Positions 1 to 5,513 of a stretch of DNA of 5,513 nucleotides are shown here, piece after piece. Positions within the stretch are counted from its first letter, which is position 1, and each line of letters opens with the position of its first letter. The stretch comes from Enterovirga sp. (GTDB lineage: Bacteria > Pseudomonadota > Alphaproteobacteria > Rhizobiales > Beijerinckiaceae): contig JAQGJZ010000112.1 of assembly GCA_028290385.1 (NCBI GenBank), positions 1-5,513 of the forward strand. Direction: 5' to 3'. The translations under genes were made by a program, and so were the position numbers. The notes beneath the pieces were generated by a model. That model did no database searches, was not told the DNA's origin, and worked only from the letters and a program-made list of their open reading frames with translations.

Positions 1-1
1 C

Positions 2-1216
2 TTCTCCACAGCAGTCACCCTCTTCACCGTCGAGGACGGGGCGGTGCGCCGCATCCTGTTCGACCGGAATCGCTTCGATTTCGGCGGTCTGAACGTGCCC
101 CCGAACACTCCCGACCCGGGCTTCTCCGGGTTCCGGCTGATCTCGACGGGCCTCGGGGGGGCGCCGTTCGAATTTGCGATTGTGCAGGGCGCCACCTTCT
201 TTCGCGCGCTGGCGCGGGGCCAGAATTTCGGAGCCGTCGCGAGGGCGCTCGCCCTCAAGCCGGCGGAAGCGCGCGGCGAGGAGTTTCCGAGCTTCCGCGC
301 ATTCTGGCTCGAACGGCCAGTCGCGGGCACGAATGCGATCCTTATTCACGGCCTGATCGATTCCGAGTCGGTGACGGGCGCCGTCCGCATGACGTTCCGC
401 CCCGGCGAGGCCACCATCGTCGATGTCGAGACCACGCTCTTCCCGCGGGTCAATCTCGAGCATGTTGGCCTTGGCGGAATGGGCGCGACGTTCCTCTTCG
501 GCCCGAACGTCCGGCGCACCACCGACGATGTCCGGCCGGCCGTCTACGACGCCTCCGGCCTGCAGATGCTGAACGGCAAGGGCGAGTGGCTCTGGCGCCC
601 GCTCAACAACCCGGACACGCTGCAGATCTCTGCCTTCGTCGACGAAAATCCGCGCGGGTTCGGCCTCGTCCAGCGCGAGCGCGACCCCGCCTTCTTCCAG
701 GACGACATCCAGCAGCCGGAGCGGCGGCCGACCGTCTGGATCGAGCCGCTCGGCGAGTGGTCGCAAGGGGCGGTGCAACTCATCGAGATCCCCTCCGATT
801 CCGAGGTGAACGACAACATCCTGGCCTATTGGCGCCCGCGTGCGCCGCTGCAGGGCGGGTCCGAGGTGTTTTTCGCCTACCGGCAGTTCTGGTGCTGGGT
901 CCCGCCCGACCGCCCTGCCCTGGCCGCCGTGGCGGCTACCCGGTCCGGTCGCGGCCCGGGCGGGCGGCGCCGGCGTTTCCTGGTCGAGTTCGTCGGGGAG
1001 AATCTCGCGCAGGCTGTCCCGGACATGCGCCCGGCGGTCAGCACGGCCACGGGCGCGATCCAGAACGTCAGGTTCTGGGCCTACCCGGAGCGGAAGACGG
1101 TCCGGGTCGTGTTCGATCTTGACCCCGGTGGGGAAAACGCGTGTGAGATGCGGCTCGTTCTGCAGGCGGGCTCCGGGCCCTTAAGCGAGACATGGCTTTA
1201 TCGTTGGACGCCTTGA
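2..1216 (+). CDS. opgG: Glucan biosynthesis protein G (OpgG/MdoG family), 5'-truncated by the window edge
   Basis: This is a periplasmic protein of osmoregulated periplasmic glucan (OPG) synthesis, acting after OpgH has made the beta-1,2-glucan backbone. OpgG/OpgD relatives were shown to be beta-1,2-glucanases (GH186). The frame is open from base 2, so the GTG at base 44 is not the real start. About 404 residues are visible, and comparison with the ~510-residue E. coli OpgG suggests that about 100 N-terminal residues, including the signal peptide, are missing. Recognisable family motifs, numbered from base 2, are GFSGFRL (~40-46), GEEFPSFRAFWLERP (~92-106), GEWLWRPLNNP (~194-204), ENPRGFGLVQRERD (~215-228), ERRPTVWIEP (~240-249) and NDNILAYWRP (~270-279). 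These belong to the large beta-sandwich domain. A short linker and the C-terminal Ig-like domain follow, ending ETWLYRW. A Glu lies in the GEWS segment where I expect GDWG. The gene overlaps opgH by 25 bases. Family assignment is firm; OpgG versus its paralogue OpgD rests mainly on the opgH linkage. Confidence 0.93.
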   Translation, partial: FSTAVTLFTVEDGAVRRILFDRNRFDFGGLNVPPNTPDPGFSGFRLISTGLGGAPFEFAIVQGATFFRALARGQNFGAVARALALKPAEARGEEFPSFRAFWLERPVAGTNAILIHGLIDSESVTGAVRMTFRPGEATIVDVETTLFPRVNLEHVGLGGMGATFLFGPNVRRTTDDVRPAVYDASGLQMLNGKGEWLWRPLNNPDTLQISAFVDENPRGFGLVQRERDPAFFQDDIQQPERRPTVWIEPLGEWSQGAVQLIEIPSDSEVNDNILAYWRPRAPLQGGSEVFFAYRQFWCWVPPDRPALAAVAATRSGRGPGGRRRRFLVEFVGENLAQAVPDMRPAVSTATGAIQNVRFWAYPERKTVRVVFDLDPGGENACEMRLVLQAGSGPLSETWLYRWTP

Positions 1217-3357
1217 CCTCCGAGGCGGTGCGGGCCGCTGATCTCCCGCGCACCGAGCCTGCCGTGCCGGCCGAGAGCCGGCTGGCGATGCCCACGCAGA
1301 ACCTGCACCGCTGGTCCAAGGCAGAGGCGCACCGGTTCGAGGACGCGCGGCCTGCCGCGCCCTACCTCGCCCGGGCCTTCGTGTTCGGCGGCGCTGCGCT
1401 GCTGACCGCCTATGGCGCGTACGAGATGTATGCGGTCGTGTCGGTCAGCCGCACGACCCTGCTGCAGTATGGGCTGCTCGGGCTCTTCGTCCTCAATTTC
1501 TCCTGGATCGCGCTGGCTTTCACGAGCGCGCTGCTCGGCTTCTTTGCGCTGCTGTTCGGGCGGGCGAGGCAGGCGCCGAAGACCGTCGCCGCGCTGAACC
1601 AGCGCACCGCGATCGTCATGCCGGTCTACAACGAGTCGACCGCGCGGACCTTTGCGGCTGTCCAGGCCATCAGGGAATCCGTCGAGGCGACCGGGCACGG
1701 CGCGGCCTTCGACTATTTCGTTCTCTCTGATTCGACGAACCCCGACGCCTGGATCGCCGAGGAGCGGGCCTTCCTGTCCCTGCGCGACAAGCTCGGACCG
1801 GAGGCCCGGCTCTACTACCGCCACCGCGAGAAGAACCACCACCGCAAGGCGGGCAACATCGCCGATTTCGTGACCCGGTGGGGCGGCGCCTACGAGCACA
1901 TGCTCGTGCTCGATGCGGATAGCCTGATGACCGGCGACTGCATCGTCCGGCTGGCGGCCGCGATGGAGGCGGACCCGCGGGCCGGCATCATCCAATCGCT
2001 GCCCATCATCCTGAATCGCAACACGCTGTTCGCGCGGCTGCAGCAATTCGCGGCCCGCCTCGCCGGACCGGTGATCGCGACCGGGCTCGCCGTCTGGTCA
2101 GGGCGCGACGGCAATTACTGGGGCCACAACGCGATCATCCGCACCGCCGCCTTCGCGGCGCATTGCGGGCTTCCGGACCTGCCGGGCAAGCCGCCCTTCG
2201 GCGGCCACGTGCTCAGCCACGACTTCGTCGAGGCGGCCCTCATTCGACGCGCTGGTTGGTCCGTCTACATGCTGCCGGAGCTCGAGGGCAGCTACGAGGA
2301 AAGCCCGCCCTCGCTGATCGACCTGTCCGTTCGCGACCGGCGCTGGTGCCAGGGCAACCTGCAGCATTCCCGGATCATCGGGGCGCGCGGCCTGCGGCTC
2401 GCGACGCGGCAGCATTTCGCGACCGGGATCATGTCCTACCTCGCGTCGCCTTTCTGGCTGCTGCAGCTGGTCGTGGGTATCGCCCTCGTCCTCCAGACGA
2501 CCTACATCCGGCCCGAATATTTCAGCCGCGACTTCCGCCTGTTTCCGTCCTGGCCGCGGTTCGATCCGGAACGCGCCTTGTGGCTCTTTGCCCTCACCAT
2601 GGCGGTGCTGCTCGCCCCGAAGCTTTTCGGGCTTCTTCTCATGCTGATCGACGGCGCGAAGCGGCGCGCGTCCGGCGGCGCGATCCGGCTGACACTCTCG
2701 GCGCTGATCGAGATCATCCTGTCGGCCCTGATCGCCCCGATCCTGATGCTCATCCAGTCAGGGTCGGTGTTCCAGATCCTCATCGGCGGCGATACCGGCT
2801 GGAACCCGCAGCGGCGTGACGACGGCTCGATCCCTCTGCGCGACATCGTGCGCCGCCATCGCTGGCACACCCTGCTTGGCGTGGTGACGGGCCTCTCGGC
2901 CTTTCTCATCGCGACCTCGCTCTTCCTCTGGATGTCGCCGACCATCCTCGGCCTCGTTCTGGCGATCCCGCTGTCCTGGCTTTCGGGCTCTCTCGCCGCG
3001 GGGGTGGCCTTGAAGCGCCTCGGACTTCTGCAGACGCCGGACGAGTATCGGGTCCCACCGATCGTCGAGCGAGCGAATGCCCTGCAGCGCGAGAACGTCG
3101 CGCTCGGCTTCGATGACGAGGATGCCCTCGCGGTGCTTTACCGGGACCGTACGTTCCGCGACCGGCACGAGGCCATGCTGCCACACCGCCCCCACCGGGC
3201 GCGGGGTGAGTTCGACAGCGAGCGCGTGATGGCAGAGGCCAAGATCATCGATGCGGAGAAGCTTGATGAGGCCCTCGCCTGGCTGAAGCCGAAGGAGCGT
3301 ATGGTGGTTCTTAACGACCGCGCGCTTCTGTCCTTGGCCATGAGGCTCAAATCGTAG
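1192..3357 (+). CDS. opgH: Glucans biosynthesis glucosyltransferase H (OpgH/MdoH)
   Basis: This inner-membrane, processive family GT2 glucosyltransferase uses UDP-glucose to make the linear beta-1,2-glucan backbone of periplasmic glucans. The 721 residues begin with a cytosolic stretch, then two membrane segments (~58-84 and ~90-123). The cytosolic GT-A domain follows, with VMPVYNES (142-149), LSDST (178-182), the metal/nucleotide-binding DAD (241-243), GHNAIIR (311-317), SHDFVEAAL (342-350, likely catalytic Asp344) and RDRRWCQGN (381-389), the counterpart of the QxxRW motif of cellulose synthases. Further membrane segments lie at ~411-437, ~462-486, ~498-531, ~557-581 and ~583-605, followed by a charged cytosolic tail of about 110 residues. 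The chosen ATG overlaps the end of opgG by 25 bases, with only a weak purine-rich site (AAGCGAGA) before it, which suggests translational coupling. E. coli OpgH has about 847 residues; the shortfall is largely N-terminal. Confidence 0.96.
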   Translation: MALSLDALTSEAVRAADLPRTEPAVPAESRLAMPTQNLHRWSKAEAHRFEDARPAAPYLARAFVFGGAALLTAYGAYEMYAVVSVSRTTLLQYGLLGLFVLNFSWIALAFTSALLGFFALLFGRARQAPKTVAALNQRTAIVMPVYNESTARTFAAVQAIRESVEATGHGAAFDYFVLSDSTNPDAWIAEERAFLSLRDKLGPEARLYYRHREKNHHRKAGNIADFVTRWGGAYEHMLVLDADSLMTGDCIVRLAAAMEADPRAGIIQSLPIILNRNTLFARLQQFAARLAGPVIATGLAVWSGRDGNYWGHNAIIRTAAFAAHCGLPDLPGKPPFGGHVLSHDFVEAALIRRAGWSVYMLPELEGSYEESPPSLIDLSVRDRRWCQGNLQHSRIIGARGLRLATRQHFATGIMSYLASPFWLLQLVVGIALVLQTTYIRPEYFSRDFRLFPSWPRFDPERALWLFALTMAVLLAPKLFGLLLMLIDGAKRRASGGAIRLTLSALIEIILSALIAPILMLIQSGSVFQILIGGDTGWNPQRRDDGSIPLRDIVRRHRWHTLLGVVTGLSAFLIATSLFLWMSPTILGLVLAIPLSWLSGSLAAGVALKRLGLLQTPDEYRVPPIVERANALQRENVALGFDDEDALAVLYRDRTFRDRHEAMLPHRPHRARGEFDSERVMAEAKIIDAEKLDEALAWLKPKERMVVLNDRALLSLAMRLKS

Positions 3358-3371
3358 CAAGCCGTTGTTCC

Positions 3372-3411
3372 GGCTCTCCCCTCTCGTGCTAGAGGGCTAG
3401 CAGAGGGAGCC
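3372..3411 (+). other. Imperfect stem-loop between opgH and the TRAP gene
   Basis: The core is a perfect 6-bp hairpin, TGCTAG-AGGG-CTAGCA (3387-3402). It is enclosed by a partly paired outer stem in which GGCTC (3372-3376) pairs with GAGCC (3407-3411), with bulged bases between. No T tract follows, so it does not fit an ordinary intrinsic terminator. It could end or stabilise the opgGH transcript, or mark the 5' leader of the downstream gene. The remaining 124 bases of the gap show only the ribosome binding site, and I cannot place a convincing promoter there. Confidence 0.4.
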
Positions 3412-3470
3412 CACTCGCCTGCCTCGGCCAGCCTGCTCGACCAGGGCGGCCACGAACGTCGCAAACTTGT

Positions 3471-4573
<1,103 letters not shown>

Positions 4574-4590
4574 CCCGCCGGAGCATTCCG

Positions 4591-4634
4591 AAAAAAGGGC
4601 CGGTCGGTTCGCGTGAACCGGCCGGCCTTTTTTT
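4591..4634 (+). terminator. Strong intrinsic terminator after the TRAP gene, possibly bidirectional
   Basis: Two 20-base arms (4591-4610 and 4615-4634) pair completely around a GCGT loop, with two G-U wobbles (4597/4628 and 4604/4621). The stem has a GC-rich core flanked by six A on the left and seven T on the right. It therefore has terminator form on both strands, but no minus-strand gene in this window would use it. It begins 17 bases after the TRAP stop codon. Confidence 0.93.
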
Positions 4635-4675
4635 GTTCGGCTTGACCTCTCCTCGCGGGTGCACCACCCCGATGG

Positions 4676-4685
4676 GAAGAAGGAG
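4676..4685 (+). promoter_or_regulatory. Near-consensus Shine-Dalgarno upstream of the GNAT remnant
   Basis: GAAGAAGGAG is close to the full anti-Shine-Dalgarno complement and is the strongest ribosome binding site in the window. It lies 11 bases before ATG 4697 and 8 bases before an in-frame TTG at 4694. Either start gives the same reading frame, so translation of the short frame is likely if it is transcribed. A TTGACC at 4642-4647 resembles a -35 box, but no matching -10 box is evident. Confidence 0.7.
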
Positions 4686-4696
4686 ATACTGCGTTG

Positions 4697-4858
4697 ATGC
4701 TCAGGGCGTGCGAAACCGGCGATCTCCCCGAGATCACCGCCATCTATCGCGGCGCCGTCCTCATGGGCGCGGCCTCGTTCCAGATAGAGCGGACGGCAGC
4801 GCTCACCGGGGGCGGGCGCCGGGTCGGCACAGGCAGCGAACCGGTCCGCCCCGCCTGA
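4697..4858 (+). pseudogene. Truncated GNAT N-acetyltransferase remnant (phosphinothricin acetyltransferase-like N-terminus)
   Basis: The frame encodes 53 residues. The first ~31, including ETGDLPEITAIYRGAVLMG and then ASFQIE, match from memory the beta1-alpha1 opening of Pat/bar-like GNAT acetyltransferases (typical pattern R-x-A-T-x-x-D-L-P-x-I-x-x-I-Y, then A-V, then TASFEIE). Full-length relatives have about 165-185 residues. The acetyl-CoA-binding R/QxxGxG/A loop and the rest of the fold are absent here. After residue ~33 the frame reads a Gly/Arg/Pro-rich tail that I do not recognise, and neither other forward frame resumes an acetyltransferase. This fits an internal deletion or replacement that joined the gene start to unrelated DNA, leaving no enzyme function. 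The stop TGA shares its last base with the ATG of the next gene. It may instead be a genuine small ORF acting as a leader, in which case the GNAT resemblance would be its origin only. Confidence 0.68.
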
Positions 4859-5513
4859 TGGTCACGCGCGGTCTCGTCTGGCGGTTGGGCTTCTCGCAGC
4901 TTCTCTGCTGGGGTGTGTCCTACTACCTCGCGGCGATCTTCGGGGAGCAGATCGGGGCGGAGACCGGCTGGTCCGGCCCGGTTGTCTATGGCGGGTTCTC
5001 GGCGGCCCTCGTCACCATGGGCGTGGTGTCGCCGGCCGTGGGCCGCAGGATCGACCGCCACGGCGGCCGGACGGTCATGACCATCGGCTCCGTCCTGATC
5101 GCGGCCGGCTGCCTTCTGCTCGCCGCCGCGACGAACCTCGTCGTGTTCTACGCCGGGTGGCTCGTGCTCGGCGTGGCGATGCGGATGTGCCTCTACGATG
5201 CGGCCTTCGCCACCCTCGTGCGCCTCGCTGGGCCGCATGCGCGCCGCCCGATCTCGCAGATCACCCTGCTCGGCGGATTGGCCTCGACGGCGCTCTGGCC
5301 CGTCGGGGGCTGGCTCGCGCAGGCGTTTGGCTGGCGCGGTGCGCTCGTCTGCTACGCGGCGATCGCGCTCGCGACCGTGCCGCTCCACCTCTCGATCCCG
5401 GCTGGCGGATTTGAACAAGGCTCCGGGGGCGCAAACAGGCCGCGCCCGGTCCCGCTCGCGACGACGCCGCGCGACAAGGCCGTCGCAGCCGCGCTGTTTG
5501 CGCTTTCCACCGC
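4858..5513 (+). CDS. Major facilitator superfamily (MFS) transporter, 3'-truncated by the window edge
   Basis: The first 218 codons are visible, about half of a typical ~400-residue MFS permease of the inner membrane. Predicted segments are TM1 ~8-28, TM2 ~41-61, TM3 ~74-91, TM4 ~94-118, TM5 ~134-156 and TM6 ~160-178. A polar loop follows (~180-205), and TM7 is beginning at the edge. The TM2-TM3 loop carries the MFS motif A form GRRIDRHGGR (62-71). SQLLCWGVSYY in TM1 and LYDAAFATLVRLAG (112-125) resemble a subgroup of drug- or sugar-efflux-like MFS proteins whose substrates are mostly unknown, so I give no substrate. The ATG at 4858 is chosen because TM1 follows at once and it overlaps the preceding stop (TGATG). 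No good Shine-Dalgarno lies directly before it, so translation may depend on ribosomes finishing the upstream short frame. A GTG at 4708 is also in frame but would add 50 non-family residues. Confidence 0.88.
   Translation, partial: MVTRGLVWRLGFSQLLCWGVSYYLAAIFGEQIGAETGWSGPVVYGGFSAALVTMGVVSPAVGRRIDRHGGRTVMTIGSVLIAAGCLLLAAATNLVVFYAGWLVLGVAMRMCLYDAAFATLVRLAGPHARRPISQITLLGGLASTALWPVGGWLAQAFGWRGALVCYAAIALATVPLHLSIPAGGFEQGSGGANRPRPVPLATTPRDKAVAAALFALST

Noticed and set aside
44..46. GTG as the start of opgG
   Set aside because: The frame stays open to base 2, and the residues before it (FSTAVTLFTVEDGA) fit the family, so the gene begins outside the window.
586..1122. Alternative plus-strand frame within opgG
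   Set aside because: It is an Arg/Ala/Pro-rich out-of-frame reading; opgG motifs continue unbroken in the real frame.
1198..2046. Long minus-strand open frame (282 codons) antisense to opgH
   Set aside because: It is a shadow of the GC-rich opgH coding frame; the composition is Arg/Gly/Glu-rich with no recognisable domain, and the plus strand has full OpgH motifs.
3365..3393. Promoter for the TRAP gene from TTGTTC plus GCTAGA
   Set aside because: Both boxes match consensus poorly and the second lies inside the stem-loop, so I could not support it.
4642..4670. Sigma70-like promoter based on TTGACC
   Set aside because: No acceptable -10 hexamer lies 16-18 bases downstream (the sequence there is GC-rich), so only a lone -35-like match remains.
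4708..4860. GTG 4708 as an upstream start for the MFS gene
   Set aside because: It would add 50 Arg/Pro-rich residues out of character with MFS N-termini; TM1 begins directly after ATG 4858.
4744..5418. Minus-strand open frame (224 codons) across the GNAT remnant and MFS gene
   Set aside because: The translation is highly charged (Arg/Glu/Ala-rich) without a fold signature; it mirrors the high-GC third positions of the MFS frame.

Overview
The window is GC-rich, and every gene I can support lies on the + strand. High GC, strong third-position G/C, a Tat-exported TakP-like TRAP binding protein and a compact OpgH of about 720 residues all suggest an alphaproteobacterium, possibly Hyphomicrobiales/Methylobacterium-like. 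The order-level guess is inference only.

Layout. Bases 2-1216 hold the 3' part of opgG (mdoG), the periplasmic glucan biosynthesis protein; about the first 100 residues lie off the left edge. It overlaps by 25 bases with opgH (mdoH, 1192-3357), the inner-membrane family 2 glycosyltransferase that makes the beta-1,2-glucan backbone of osmoregulated periplasmic glucans. Together they form a two-gene OPG operon: OpgH polymerises and probably passes the chain across the inner membrane, and OpgG acts on it in the periplasm. A 124-base gap follows, with an imperfect stem-loop and a good Shine-Dalgarno. Then comes a complete TRAP-type solute-binding protein gene (3482-4573), closed by a strong, symmetric intrinsic terminator (4591-4634). 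No TRAP membrane subunit gene (DctQ/DctM) is visible beside it.

The right end is the odd part. After the terminator, a near-ideal Shine-Dalgarno precedes a 53-codon reading frame (4697-4858). Its first ~31 residues look like the start of a phosphinothricin-type GNAT acetyltransferase, but the rest of that fold is absent. Its stop codon overlaps by one base (TGATG) with the ATG of an MFS transporter gene (4858 to the window edge). The remnant may now serve as a translated leader for the transporter.

I found no RNA genes, CRISPR array, insertion sequence or phage genes. Most of the window is ordinary chromosomal content. The points worth a second look are the GNAT remnant/MFS junction, the orphan binding protein, a possible catalytic-site substitution in OpgG, and the short N-terminus of OpgH.
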